Below, piece by piece: positions 7,879 through 17,585 of a stretch of DNA of 64,000 bases; the first letter of the stretch is position 1, and the number at the start of each line of letters is the position of its first letter. This DNA comes from Clostridia bacterium (GTDB lineage: Bacteria; Bacillota; Clostridia; Oscillospirales; CAG-272). Location of the stretch: the NCBI GenBank assembly GCA_017403155.1, contig JAFQOP010000014.1, forward strand, positions 185,677-249,676. The letters run 5' to 3'. A model generated the notes under the pieces. The model did no database searches. It worked only from the letters and a program-made list of their open reading frames with translations, and had not been told where the DNA came from. The position numbers and the translations under genes were made by a program.

Positions 7879-9042
7879 ATGTATTGCAAAAAAGAATGTA
7901 TTGCCATGCTCCTTGCAGGCGGACAAGGCTCAAGGCTTTACGATCTGACCAAGCAAACCGCAAAACCCGCAGTTACCTTCGCAGGAAAGTATAAAATCAT
8001 TGACTTTCCCCTCTCCAACTGTATAAATTCCTCAATTGATACAGTTGGTGTACTTACTCAGTATCAGCCCCTGGCACTCAATGAATACCTCGGTAACGGC
8101 GCTCCTTGGGATCTCGACCGCTCTCGCGGCGGACTTACCGTCCTTCCTCCTTACCAGGGAAGCAAGCGCTCCGATTGGTACAAGGGAACAGCTAACGCAA
8201 TCTACCAGAATATCAACTTCATAAAGCAGTACAATCCCGATTACGTTCTTATCCTCTCGGGCGACCACATCTATAAGATGGATTACCTCAAGATGCTCGA
8301 GCAGCACAAGGCAACGGGCGCTGCCTGCACCGTAGCAACGATAACCGTCCCCATGGAGGAAGCAAGCCGCTTCGGTATCTGCAACACAAATCCCGACGGA
8401 TCGATCTACGAGTTTGAGGAGAAGCCCAAGAATCCCAAGAACAACCAGGCGTCGATGGGTATTTACATCTTTACAACTAAGAAGCTTATCGAATATCTCG
8501 AGGCAGACGAAGAGGACGAAAAATCCTCCAACGACTTTGGAAAGAACATCATCCCCAACTTCCTTAACAACGGTGAGAAGCTTTTCTCTTATAAGTTTGA
8601 CGGCTATTGGAAGGATGTTGGAACCATTTCCTCTCTCTGGGAGTCAAATATGGACCTTATCGGTCAGACCCCCGTCCTTGATATTCAGGATAACCATTTC
8701 CGTATCTTCTCGAGGAACACCGCGCGTCCTCCCCAGATTCACGGAAAGAACTCCTCGGCAAAGAATTCGCTCATCTCCGAGGGATGTAAGATTTACGGCA
8801 CCGTTGAGAATTCTGTTCTCTCGGGAGGCGTTGTAGTCGAAGAGGGTGCCATCGTCCGCGACAGTGTAATTATGGAGGACGTAGTTATCAAGTCGGGCGC
8901 AAGGGTATTCACCTCTATAATCGACTCCGACGCAACGGTTGGCGAGGGAGCCACCGTCGGCACGGAAAACGCAGGCAAGGATAAAATAACTGTCATTGCA
9001 AAGGGAACTGAAATAGCCCCCGGTGCAACTGTGCAGGACTAA
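7879..9042 (+). CDS. glgC: Glucose-1-phosphate adenylyltransferase catalytic subunit
   Basis: Makes ADP-glucose from glucose-1-P and ATP, the committed step of glycogen synthesis. The 387-residue protein has the nucleotidyltransferase signature [14 protein letters not shown], the substrate segment [28 protein letters not shown] with the metal-binding Asp, and a C-terminal left-handed beta-helix (hexapeptide repeats around [19 protein letters not shown]). AAGGAG precedes the ATG. It is followed 18 nt later by the glgD paralogue; Firmicutes use a GlgC-GlgD heteromer. Confidence 0.96.
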   Translation: MYCKKECIAMLLAGGQGSRLYDLTKQTAKPAVTFAGKYKIIDFPLSNCINSSIDTVGVLTQYQPLALNEYLGNGAPWDLDRSRGGLTVLPPYQGSKRSDWYKGTANAIYQNINFIKQYNPDYVLILSGDHIYKMDYLKMLEQHKATGAACTVATITVPMEEASRFGICNTNPDGSIYEFEEKPKNPKNNQASMGIYIFTTKKLIEYLEADEEDEKSSNDFGKNIIPNFLNNGEKLFSYKFDGYWKDVGTISSLWESNMDLIGQTPVLDIQDNHFRIFSRNTARPPQIHGKNSSAKNSLISEGCKIYGTVENSVLSGGVVVEEGAIVRDSVIMEDVVIKSGARVFTSIIDSDATVGEGATVGTENAGKDKITVIAKGTEIAPGATVQD

Positions 9043-9060
9043 TAAGGGAGGAGAACAATT

Positions 9061-10194
9061 ATGGCAATCAGTGCAGCAGGCATTATATTTTCCAGCCTTA
9101 ACAACAACACTCTTTCAAGATTGACCACCGACAGAACGGTTGCAGCTATCCCCTTTGCATGCAGATACAGACTTGTAGACTTCTGTCTTTCTAATCTTGT
9201 AAACGCAAATATCTCGAATATCTATATTGTAGCCAATTACAGCTACCGTTCTCTTGTTGAGCACATCGGAAGCGGCAAGGATTGGGATCTCGCAAGGCGC
9301 GAGGGCGGTATTACCATGATATCTCCCTTCCAGACCTCCTACGCATCCTCCTCTCCCAAGCTCTTCTCGACTCATATGGAAGCACTCAGGAGCATGAAGG
9401 AGTATATCAACGAGCTCAAGGAGGACTACGTAGTCCTTATGGACGCTGATAACGTTGTAAACATAGACCTTGAGAATGTTATCAAGACCCATGAGCAGAC
9501 AGGTGCCGAAATCACCTTCGTCACCGCAGCTATTCCCGAGACCTATACGTCAAAAACTCCCCGTATGATGGTTTCCTCCGTAGCAGACAAGATCACCGAT
9601 ATCGCTATGAGCGCATCCTACAACGTAAAGAATCCCGAGCTTTCACTTAACATCTTTGTTATGAAAACCCATTCTTTGCGCACAATTATAGAGGAAGCAG
9701 AGGCATACTCCCTCGACAGTCTCACCAAGCTCTTCCTGGCAAACTACAAGAGCTCGAATTACCGCGCATACCGCCACGACGGATACGTTGCATCGGTTTC
9801 CTCCTTCCTCGATTACTACAAGCACTCCATAGCGCTTGCAAAGAATCCCGAGGCAAGAGATTCGCTTCTTTGGAAGAAGGGCTTCCCGATCTTTACCAAG
9901 GTACACAACTCCGCTCCCACGGTTCACACCGCTACAGCTGTTGTTGAGAATTCGGTTATTGCCGATGAGTGCTTCATTGAGGGCACTGTAATCAACTCGG
10001 TTATCTTCCGCGGTGTTCACATAGGAAAGGGAACAGTTGTCAAGGATTCCGTCCTCTTCCACGGAACCTACGTCGAGGATAACGTAGAGCTCAATTGCAT
10101 CGTGACCGACAAGGACGTTCATATCACAAGCGGTGCAAAGCTCTCCGGCAACGAGAACATGCCTTTCTACGTTCAGAAGAAGAGAAAAATCTGA
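9061..10194 (+). CDS. glgD: GlgD, regulatory subunit of ADP-glucose pyrophosphorylase
   Basis: A 377-residue paralogue of GlgC. The catalytic glycine-rich loop is replaced (FSSLNNNTLSRL instead of AGGQGSRL) while the fold segments RYRLVDFCLSNLVNANI and the C-terminal beta-helix remain. In the Bacillus family GlgD has little activity alone and raises GlgC activity in the complex. A strong site (GGGAGGAG) precedes the ATG. Its position directly between glgC and glgA supports the role. Confidence 0.95.
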   Translation: MAISAAGIIFSSLNNNTLSRLTTDRTVAAIPFACRYRLVDFCLSNLVNANISNIYIVANYSYRSLVEHIGSGKDWDLARREGGITMISPFQTSYASSSPKLFSTHMEALRSMKEYINELKEDYVVLMDADNVVNIDLENVIKTHEQTGAEITFVTAAIPETYTSKTPRMMVSSVADKITDIAMSASYNVKNPELSLNIFVMKTHSLRTIIEEAEAYSLDSLTKLFLANYKSSNYRAYRHDGYVASVSSFLDYYKHSIALAKNPEARDSLLWKKGFPIFTKVHNSAPTVHTATAVVENSVIADECFIEGTVINSVIFRGVHIGKGTVVKDSVLFHGTYVEDNVELNCIVTDKDVHITSGAKLSGNENMPFYVQKKRKI

Positions 10195-10209
10195 TCATAG
10201 GAGAAAATA

Positions 10210-11634
10210 ATGAGAGTATTATATGTAGCAAGTGAGGGCGCGCCCTATTCTGCAAGCGGTGGACTTGGAGACGTTATCGGTGCGCTTCCCAAAACGGTAG
10301 CTCGCATAGACAGCACCGTTCAGTGCGACGTTATACTTCCTCTCTACGGAAGCATGAAGGTAGAGCACAGAGTAGCGCTCAAGCACGTTACCGACCTCAC
10401 CTTCAAGCTCTCCTGGAGAACAACGGGCGCAAGCATCTACAAAATAGAGAACGACGGTGTTACCTATTACTTCGTTGAAAACCATTACTATTTCGACAGA
10501 GCAAAGACCTACGGTGAATGGGACGACGGCGAGAGATTTGCATTTTTCTCGACCGCAGTCATCGAGTTTATGCTCAAAACGGGCAACATTCCCGACATAT
10601 TCCACGCCAACGACTGGCAGACTGCTCCCGCCGTTATCTACCTTAAGACCAAGTATGCATCCGAAGCAGCTCTTTCCAAGATTAAAACCCTCTTCACAAT
10701 ACACAATATCGAGTTCCAGGGTAAATACGATCCTGCTATCCTCGGTGACGTATTCGCACTTGACGAGTGCTATCGCTCGATAGTAGATCACTCCGGTTGT
10801 ATTAACCTTCTCAAGGGTGCTATAACCGTCAGCGACTACGTTTCTACCGTAAGCCCCAACTATGCATGTGAGCTTCAGCATGATTTCTTTGCTTTCGGGC
10901 TTGCAGGTGTAATCAGCTCGGTGTCCTATAAGATGACGGGTATTATCAACGGAATTGACTATACCGAGTTTTCTCCCAAAAAGAACGACATATTCAAGAC
11001 CTTTGATAAGCGTACTATCAAATCGGGCAAGGAGGCAAACAAGCTTGCACTCCAGCGCGAGGTTGGACTCGAGGAGAGCGCGAGCACGCCTCTGATTGTA
11101 ATGATCACCCGTCTTACCGATCAGAAGGGACTGGACCTTGTTCTCCATATTCTTGAGGAGCTTCTCGCAGAGGACGTACAGTTCGTTCTTCTTGGCACAG
11201 GCAACGAGGAATATGAGGATAAGTTTGAGGAGCTCTCGGGCAAGCACGAGAACTTCAAGGCTCTCATCAAATTCGACAGAGCACTTTCGAAGAGAATGTA
11301 TGCATCTGCAGACATCTTCCTTATGCCCTCAAAGAGTGAGCCCTGCGGTCTTGCGCAGATGATAGCATGCTCCTACGGCACAGTTCCCGTTGTTCGCGCT
11401 GTCGGCGGTCTTTACGATTCAATAAAGCCCTACGGAGAGGAAAACTACAATGGCTTTACCTTTAACAACTATAATGCGCACGAGCTTCTCTTTACCTTAA
11501 AGCGCGCAATAGCTCTTTACAGAGATACCGAAACGTGGGCACAGATTCGCAAGAATGCTATAAACTCAGACTTCTCTTGGGATAAGTCTGCCGCAAAATA
11601 TATTGAACTTTATAACGTTTTAAAAAATTGGTAG
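10210..11634 (+). CDS. glgA: Glycogen synthase
   Basis: A GT5 enzyme of 474 residues that transfers glucose from ADP-glucose to the end of an alpha-1,4-glucan. The N-terminal segment YSASGGLGDVIGALPK corresponds to the KXGGL motif, but the usual lysine is an alanine here. The C-terminal domain has PSKSEPCGLAQMIACSYGT with the conserved Glu, and AVGGLYDSI. HANDWQTA and FTIHNIEFQGKY are also typical. It lies 15 nt behind glgD and 13 nt ahead of glgP. The lysine change occurs in a known ADP-glucose contact; I believe some clostridial GlgA proteins share it, so it need not mean loss of activity. Confidence 0.95.
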   Translation: MRVLYVASEGAPYSASGGLGDVIGALPKTVARIDSTVQCDVILPLYGSMKVEHRVALKHVTDLTFKLSWRTTGASIYKIENDGVTYYFVENHYYFDRAKTYGEWDDGERFAFFSTAVIEFMLKTGNIPDIFHANDWQTAPAVIYLKTKYASEAALSKIKTLFTIHNIEFQGKYDPAILGDVFALDECYRSIVDHSGCINLLKGAITVSDYVSTVSPNYACELQHDFFAFGLAGVISSVSYKMTGIINGIDYTEFSPKKNDIFKTFDKRTIKSGKEANKLALQREVGLEESASTPLIVMITRLTDQKGLDLVLHILEELLAEDVQFVLLGTGNEEYEDKFEELSGKHENFKALIKFDRALSKRMYASADIFLMPSKSEPCGLAQMIACSYGTVPVVRAVGGLYDSIKPYGEENYNGFTFNNYNAHELLFTLKRAIALYRDTETWAQIRKNAINSDFSWDKSAAKYIELYNVLKNW

Positions 11635-11647
11635 GATATTAAATTAA

Positions 11648-14119
11648 ATGAAAAGCAACGCAACCTCAACAAACGTCACAGGACAGAAGCAGAAAATCAC
11701 AGACCTTAGAGAACGCATCGAAGCCAAGCTTGTAACAAGAGGTATATCAAATCCCTCAAGCGCAACCGACGAGCAGCTCTATCAGGCAACAGTAGCGGTA
11801 ATAAAGGAAATAATGATAGATTACCGCCAGGACTTCAAGAGAAGAAAAAAAGCAACTAGAGCAAAGAAGATTTGCTACCTTTGCATGGAATTCCTTGTAG
11901 GTCGTTCACTTAAAAACGTATCGGTAAATCTAGGTATTTACGAGGAGCTTTCGGCAATTCTTCAGGAATACGGCACCAGCTTTGAAAAGGTATATGCGTG
12001 CGAGGTAGATCCGGGTCTCGGAAACGGAGGCCTCGGCAGACTTGCAGCTTGCTTTATGGATTCGCTTTCCGCCCTCGACTATGCCGCAAACGGCTATACA
12101 CTTCTTTACGAGAACGGACTCTTCAAGCAGAAGATAATCGACGGCGAGCAGGTTGAGCTCCCCGACGAATGGCTTGGCAGCGGCGGTGCGTGGCTTGTTC
12201 CTCACCCCGAGAAGAGTGTTATTATCCGCCTCGGCGGAAAGCTGCGCGAGGAGTGGGACGGCTCTGCTCTCAAGATCTCAAACTATGAGTACGATGAGGT
12301 AAAGGCTGTTCCGTACGACCTTCTTATTCCCGGCACAACCACCGATGCAGTCAACACCATCAGGCTTTGGAAGGCGCGCCCCGTTCATAATGCACTTATG
12401 AACTACAACACCACGCATTCCTCCTATGTGAGAACCCTTTCTCAGACGGATAATGCCGAGGTTATTACCAAGCAGCTTTATCCCAAGGATGATTACGATG
12501 AGGGCAAGCTCCTTCGACTTACACAGCAGTATTTCCTCGTTTCTGCCTCCTTGCAGAGCATCATCAGCGACTACTTTGCAGAGAATGGCTCTCTCAAGGA
12601 TTTTGAGAACAACGTTGCAATTCATATCAACGATACTCACCCTGCGCTCTGCATCCCCGAGCTTATGAGAATCCTTATGGATATCTACTCATATACCTGG
12701 GAGGACGCTTGGAACATCGTTGTAAAGAGTGTATCCTACACTAACCATACAGTTCTTCCCGAGGCGCTTGAGTGCTGGAGAGTAGACCTCTTCGCAATGA
12801 AGCTGCCCAGAATTTACGGCATCGTCTGTGAGATCAACAAGCGCTTTACTGCAGATCTTTGGAATCTGTATCCCGGAGATTGGGACAGAATTTCGAGGAT
12901 GGCTATCGTTGCCTACAACCAGGTGAGAATGGCGAATCTCTCTATCGTCGGCTCTCATGCGGTCAACGGTGTAAGTGCGCTCCACAGCGATATCCTTACC
13001 AAGACCATCTTCCACGATTTCTATAAAATGACACCCTGGAAGTTCACAAACGTGACAAACGGTGTCGTTCACCGCAGATGGCTCAACACAGCCAACCCCA
13101 AGCTTGCTGCACTTCTTGACGAGCTTATCGGCTCTGAGTTCAGAGAGGATGCATCAAATCTCTCAAAGCTCACTGCATTCAAGGATGACAAGGCGGTTCT
13201 CGAGCAGATTCGTGAGATTAAGTATCACAATAAGGAAAGATTCGCCCACTACGTCTTCCAGAAGACGGGCAAGAGAATCAACCCCGAATCTATCTTCGAC
13301 GTGCAGATCAAGAGAATGCACGAATATAAGCGCCAGCTTCTTAACGTTATGAAGATAGTAGCTCTTTATAACGAGATAATGGAAAACCCGAATGCCGATA
13401 TTCCTCCGCAGACCTTTATCTTCGGATGCAAGGCAGCTCCGGGCTACGTTATGGCAAAGAAGCTCATTAAGCTCATCTGGTTCCTCTCTGAGGAGCTCGA
13501 GCGCAATCCGCTTACCAGAGATAGGCTCAAGGTTGTATTTATGGAGGAGTATAACGTATCTCTTGCAGAGATTCTAATTCCTTCTGCCGATATTTCCGAG
13601 CAGATTTCTCTGGCAGGTAAGGAGGCGAGCGGCACGGGCTGCATGAAGCTCATGATGAACGGTGCGCCCACCCTCGGTACTCTCGACGGTGCAAACGTTG
13701 AGATACTTCAGGCGGTAGGCAGAGAGAACGCATACATCTTCGGTCTTAATACCCATGAGGTTGACGAGCTCTGGAGAAACGGATACAATGCCAAGGACTT
13801 CTATCACTCCTCGCCCGTCCTCAAGAGGGTAGTAGACCGCTTCAACGAGCCTATCGCATCCCACGACTTCTCTCATATTTCCGATTACCTCATCGGTGCC
13901 AACTTCGGCGGAGTTGCAGACCCGTTCATGTGCCTTGCAGACTTTGACTCTTATCTGTATACCTACAAGTGTGCAATAAGAGACTATGCTGACAGGGAGG
14001 CATGGGCAAGGAAGTCTCTTATGAATACTGCTACCAGCGGAACCTTTGCATCGGATAACAGTATCAGAAAATACGCGGAAGAAATTTGGCACGCAAAGCC
14101 CGTAAAGGATTCTAAATGA
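11648..14119 (+). CDS. glgP: Glycogen/maltodextrin phosphorylase
   Basis: An 823-residue GT35 enzyme releasing glucose-1-P from glycogen or maltodextrin with pyridoxal phosphate. GLGNGGLGRLAACFMDS near residue 125, VAIHINDTHPAL, and the PLP segment EASGTGCMKLMMNGAPTLGT are clear; the PLP lysine is in MKLMMNG. The usual Ser-Asn of GTSNMK is Gly-Cys. The stop overlaps the next start by four bases (ATGA), so translation is coupled to the GH13 gene. Placing phosphorylase in the synthesis operon is common in Firmicutes. Confidence 0.96.
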   Translation: MKSNATSTNVTGQKQKITDLRERIEAKLVTRGISNPSSATDEQLYQATVAVIKEIMIDYRQDFKRRKKATRAKKICYLCMEFLVGRSLKNVSVNLGIYEELSAILQEYGTSFEKVYACEVDPGLGNGGLGRLAACFMDSLSALDYAANGYTLLYENGLFKQKIIDGEQVELPDEWLGSGGAWLVPHPEKSVIIRLGGKLREEWDGSALKISNYEYDEVKAVPYDLLIPGTTTDAVNTIRLWKARPVHNALMNYNTTHSSYVRTLSQTDNAEVITKQLYPKDDYDEGKLLRLTQQYFLVSASLQSIISDYFAENGSLKDFENNVAIHINDTHPALCIPELMRILMDIYSYTWEDAWNIVVKSVSYTNHTVLPEALECWRVDLFAMKLPRIYGIVCEINKRFTADLWNLYPGDWDRISRMAIVAYNQVRMANLSIVGSHAVNGVSALHSDILTKTIFHDFYKMTPWKFTNVTNGVVHRRWLNTANPKLAALLDELIGSEFREDASNLSKLTAFKDDKAVLEQIREIKYHNKERFAHYVFQKTGKRINPESIFDVQIKRMHEYKRQLLNVMKIVALYNEIMENPNADIPPQTFIFGCKAAPGYVMAKKLIKLIWFLSEELERNPLTRDRLKVVFMEEYNVSLAEILIPSADISEQISLAGKEASGTGCMKLMMNGAPTLGTLDGANVEILQAVGRENAYIFGLNTHEVDELWRNGYNAKDFYHSSPVLKRVVDRFNEPIASHDFSHISDYLIGANFGGVADPFMCLADFDSYLYTYKCAIRDYADREAWARKSLMNTATSGTFASDNSIRKYAEEIWHAKPVKDSK

Positions 14120-16047
14120 TAACATCCCCCCTCGATTTTCTAAACGTCACCCCCGACGAGCTTACAGGGCTCGTCGGCAGGGTGGAGTATATTCATAAAA
14201 GTGAAAATCAAAGCGGAACGGCTTACTCCTCGACAGAGGGGGTAAGCCTTTTGCTGTTTATACCGTCCGCATTTGCATCAAAAGCTGTAAGGATAGTTAT
14301 ATTTAATGAATCACTCTCCGAGCAAGCACTGAATACAGTGGCAACAATAGAGCGCACCCATGCCGAGCACGATGTATACCGCGCCGAAATCCCCTCGGGT
14401 ACTCTTACCCCGGGACTCTACTATTTCAGAATAAAGATTGAATCCTTCTCTCCTCTTTACGGATTTAAGCACGGGGAAAAAATGTGCTTTTCCTCGAATC
14501 CCACCTTCGGGCACGCATTTCAGCTTACGGTATTTGAAGATGTCTATTCCATCCCCACTGACAACCTTGGTGGCATTATCTACCACATATTCGTAGACCG
14601 CTTTAACAGAGGCGGAAGCGTACCCGTACGTGAGGATGCCACTCTTATCGATGACTGGTACGCAGAAATACCCGAGTTTCCCGCCTACCCGGGAGCCTTC
14701 CTAAAGAACAATTACTTCTACGGTGGAACGCTTTGGGGAATTATTGATAAGCTCGATTATCTGAAATCCCTCGGCGTAAGCACGATATATCTGAGTCCGA
14801 TATTCGAGGCATACTCAAACCACAAGTATGATACGGGCGACTATAACACAGTAGACGCAATGTTCGGTGGTGAGTCGGCTCTCAAGGCTCTTATTGCCAA
14901 GGCAAAAGAGCAGGGAATCGGTATCATACTCGACGGTGTATTCAATCACACCGGCTCTGACAGTATATATTTCAACCGCAACGGCAGATATGATAGCATA
15001 GGTGCATATCAGTCCACTGACTCTGCGTACTACACCTGGTACGATTTTCAGAGCTACCCCGATAAATATACGTCCTGGTGGGGTATCGAAATACTGCCAA
15101 GAATCAATCCCGACAAGCCCGCCTGCTCAGATTATTTTATCGGTCAGTCGGGTATAATTCGCAAATATGCAAAAATGGGAATTAACGGCTTTCGCCTCGA
15201 TGTTGCAGACGAGCTCTCCGACACCTTTATTGCAGGAATCAAGGCTGCCCTCAATGAGGAAAACCCGAAATCTATCCTCTACGGCGAGGTTTGGGAGGAT
15301 GCCTCCTGCAAGATTGCCTATGATACAAGGAAAAAATATTACCTCGGGCGCGAGCTCGACGGAGTAATGAATTATCCTATACGCACGGGAATTATCGACT
15401 TTATAGCAGACCACAGCAGCGTCTCCTTGAAATATGCCCTTACCGAGGTATATCCCAATATGCCAAAAAGAGCAAGAGATGCTGCAATGAACCTGCTTGG
15501 CACACATGATACCGAGCGCATACTTACCAGAATCAGCGGTGTCAGCTCATCTGGGTATAGCAATGCAACACTGTGCGTAAAGCGCCTCAATCCCTCGGAG
15601 CTTTCTCTTGCAGTAAAGAGATTAAAGATGGCATATACGATTATTGCAACTCTACCGGGTATTCCGTCCATATATTACGGTGACGAGGCAGGTATAGAGG
15701 GATATTCCGACCCCTTCAACCGTCGTACGTATCCCTGGGGACGAGAGAACGTCGAGCTTCTTGACCACTACAGGAGGATTGGAGCAATTCGCCGCGAGAA
15801 TACTGTTTACAGAGAAGGAGAGTTCAAGCTTCACAGAATAACCGATGACCTTCTGATTTTTGAAAGATGTGAGGGGGGCTTGTGCTATCTTACCGTTGCC
15901 AATAATTCGACAAGAGCACTAACCGTCTCCTTTGATAAGGCTGCAAACAATCTTTATGATGACTGTAAAGGCAAAGAATTCATTATCCCATCAATCTCTG
16001 CCACAGTTTTTCTCGCAAAAGAAGGAAATTCGTTTATCTACAAGTAA
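14116..16047 (+). CDS. Intracellular GH13 alpha-glucan hydrolase (neopullulanase/alpha-amylase type)
   Basis: A 643-residue GH13 enzyme with an N-terminal Ig-like domain (about 1-130) ahead of the barrel. Here all catalytic regions are intact: region I LDGVFNHTG, region II GFRLDVADE (nucleophile Asp), region III LYGEVWEDA (acid/base Glu), region IV LLGTHDTERI (stabilising Asp). IPSIYYGDEAGIEGYSDP and YPWGRE are typical of neopullulanases and maltogenic amylases. There is no signal peptide, so it acts in the cytosol, probably on glycogen or limit dextrins left by GlgP. Exact linkage specificity cannot be read from sequence. It is the last gene of the operon. Confidence 0.9.
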   Translation: MITSPLDFLNVTPDELTGLVGRVEYIHKSENQSGTAYSSTEGVSLLLFIPSAFASKAVRIVIFNESLSEQALNTVATIERTHAEHDVYRAEIPSGTLTPGLYYFRIKIESFSPLYGFKHGEKMCFSSNPTFGHAFQLTVFEDVYSIPTDNLGGIIYHIFVDRFNRGGSVPVREDATLIDDWYAEIPEFPAYPGAFLKNNYFYGGTLWGIIDKLDYLKSLGVSTIYLSPIFEAYSNHKYDTGDYNTVDAMFGGESALKALIAKAKEQGIGIILDGVFNHTGSDSIYFNRNGRYDSIGAYQSTDSAYYTWYDFQSYPDKYTSWWGIEILPRINPDKPACSDYFIGQSGIIRKYAKMGINGFRLDVADELSDTFIAGIKAALNEENPKSILYGEVWEDASCKIAYDTRKKYYLGRELDGVMNYPIRTGIIDFIADHSSVSLKYALTEVYPNMPKRARDAAMNLLGTHDTERILTRISGVSSSGYSNATLCVKRLNPSELSLAVKRLKMAYTIIATLPGIPSIYYGDEAGIEGYSDPFNRRTYPWGRENVELLDHYRRIGAIRRENTVYREGEFKLHRITDDLLIFERCEGGLCYLTVANNSTRALTVSFDKAANNLYDDCKGKEFIIPSISATVFLAKEGNSFIYK

Positions 16048-16072
16048 AAGAGGATGCATTGCATCCTCTTTT
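16046..16072. terminator. Bidirectional terminator ending the glycogen operon and the desulfurase gene
   Basis: Stem of 11 bp (16046-16056 with 16062-16072), loop CATTG, with A tract on one side and T tract on the other. It overlaps both convergent stop codons. Confidence 0.85.
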
Positions 16073-17177
16073 ATATTTTCCTTAATGCACGGTAAAGCTT
16101 ATCAAGCTCTCTTTCTGTGTTAAAGTAAGAAAGACTTATTCTGACGCACCCCGATTTAAGTGTACCGATTTTTTCGTGCGCAAGGGGAGCACAGTGCAGT
16201 CCAGCCCGTGTACATATTCCGACATCAGAGAGTTTTCTCGCGCATTTTTCGGAGGGCACCTGTCCGATGTTAAAGCAAATGACACCTCCGTGTGCGCCGT
16301 ATATCCTTATATTCTTTATCTCCCTTAATCTGGATAGTGCCTCCTCTGTCAGATAATCGACTATGCTTATAACAGTGTCTATACCGATACTGTCTATATA
16401 TTCCACTCCCGCTTTTAGCCCTGCAATCGCAGGAAGGGGAAGTGTGCCCGCCTCCATCCTCTCGGGAAGCTCCTTTGGCATCGCTTTATTCCTTGACTCG
16501 TTTCCGCTCCCGCCCTCCAGGAGCGTGTTGTCCGGTGAGGCAGCAAAAACGGCAAAACCGAGTCCCATTATTCCGTAAAGCCCCTTGTGTGCGGGGGCGC
16601 AAAAAGCATCAAAGGCAACGTCATCCAGCGAAAAGTTTGTTAGTCCTGCCGCCTGCGATGCATCTAAAATAAGCCTTATGCCATACTTTTTCTTTAATTC
16701 GGAGAGCGCAAATATTGGAATGCATTCACCCGTTACGTTGGATTTAAGGGTGGTAACTATCGCAGAGGTGTTATCCCTTATATGTCCCTCAATTTCTTTA
16801 AATATATTATCCGCACTGCTCTTATATACAGAATAGCTTACCCCTCTTGCTTGAGCGAGAGAGCATATCGGTCTATATACAGAGTTGTGCTCAAGATCAG
16901 ATATTATTACGTGGGAATTATCGGGAATAAGCGTTTTTATAGCCATATTAAGCGCGTAAGTCGCATTTAAAGTGAATACAATTCTATCCGGGAACGAATA
17001 ATTCAAATGACGGCTGATCGACTCTCTTGCGGAATACACGAGCTCTGTCGCGCGTATCGACAGCCTGTGTCCGCTACGGCCGGGGTTTGCGGAATATTTT
17101 TTTATTGCCCCCTTGACCGCGCGTAGCACGGTGTCTGGCTTCTTATACGTTGTTGCAGCATTATCCAAATATACCAT
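16071..17177 (-). CDS. Cysteine desulfurase-family aminotransferase class V
   Basis: A PLP enzyme of 368 residues. It begins YLDNAATTYKKPDTV, has the PLP-lysine segment FCAPAHKGLYGIMGLGF, and the loop RAGLHCAPLAHEKIGT whose cysteine would carry persulfide. This matches the short desulfurase group found with DUF3343 proteins rather than IscS/NifS with an IscU partner. It would remove sulfur (or selenium) from cysteine (or selenocysteine). A GGAGG site precedes ATG 17177, and the DUF3343 gene is 24 nt upstream in the same transcript. The physiological acceptor is not known. Confidence 0.9.
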   Translation of the reverse strand: MVYLDNAATTYKKPDTVLRAVKGAIKKYSANPGRSGHRLSIRATELVYSARESISRHLNYSFPDRIVFTLNATYALNMAIKTLIPDNSHVIISDLEHNSVYRPICSLAQARGVSYSVYKSSADNIFKEIEGHIRDNTSAIVTTLKSNVTGECIPIFALSELKKKYGIRLILDASQAAGLTNFSLDDVAFDAFCAPAHKGLYGIMGLGFAVFAASPDNTLLEGGSGNESRNKAMPKELPERMEAGTLPLPAIAGLKAGVEYIDSIGIDTVISIVDYLTEEALSRLREIKNIRIYGAHGGVICFNIGQVPSEKCARKLSDVGICTRAGLHCAPLAHEKIGTLKSGCVRISLSYFNTERELDKLYRALRKI

Positions 17178-17201
17178 AAAACCTCCGTCGTAGCGCAGGA
17201 C

Positions 17202-17420
17202 CTAGTCCTGATAAATATAATAGCTTATTCCTGCCTTTTTCAGTTCCATAACAACGGTGTAATGATCCGCCGATGCATATTCAATACCGTGCGTGCATCC
17301 GCCCGCAGTCATCGATGCATCAAGTTTTACGAGCTTTGTTTGAACGTTCAGCCTCGCCAAAAGTCGTCTTGCCTTTTGCGCATGCGTTACGGAACCGACA
17401 CTTATCGTCGTTGTATTCAA
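17202..17420 (-). CDS. DUF3343 protein, putative sulfur/selenium carrier
   Basis: A 72-residue protein beginning LNTTTISVGSVTHAQKARRLL from a TTG codon. I prefer this TTG because GGAAGGAG lies 7 nt upstream; an in-frame ATG at 17453 would add 11 residues but has no ribosome-binding site. SMTAGGCTHGIEY carries the family's conserved cysteine, followed by a short C-terminal strand (GISYYIYQD). DUF3343 proteins accompany desulfurase genes and are proposed persulfide or selenide carriers. Function is inferred from context only. Confidence 0.75.
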   Translation of the reverse strand: MNTTTISVGSVTHAQKARRLLARLNVQTKLVKLDASMTAGGCTHGIEYASADHYTVVMELKKAGISYYIYQD

Positions 17421-17521
17421 GCAAAATACTCCTTCCTCGCAAAATATGCGCATTATTATTTTATGCAGGGCGCTAATTAAAGTTAATTACCAAAAACTGG
17501 CTGAAAATGACAAAAAGGTAC

Positions 17522-17550
17522 TAGACTTTTTATAAAAGATGTGCTATACT
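17522..17550 (+). promoter_or_regulatory. SigA promoter of glnS
   Basis: TAGACT (17522-17527) and TATACT (17545-17550), 17-bp spacer, 35 nt before the start codon; AAGGATG is the ribosome-binding site. Confidence 0.7.
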
Positions 17551-17585
17551 AGATAGGTAAAATAAAACCCTACAAGGATGTTAAG

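Noticed and set aside
10219..11247. A 342-codon open frame antisense to glgA
   Set aside because: Shadow of a codon-biased gene; no start signal or recognisable motif.
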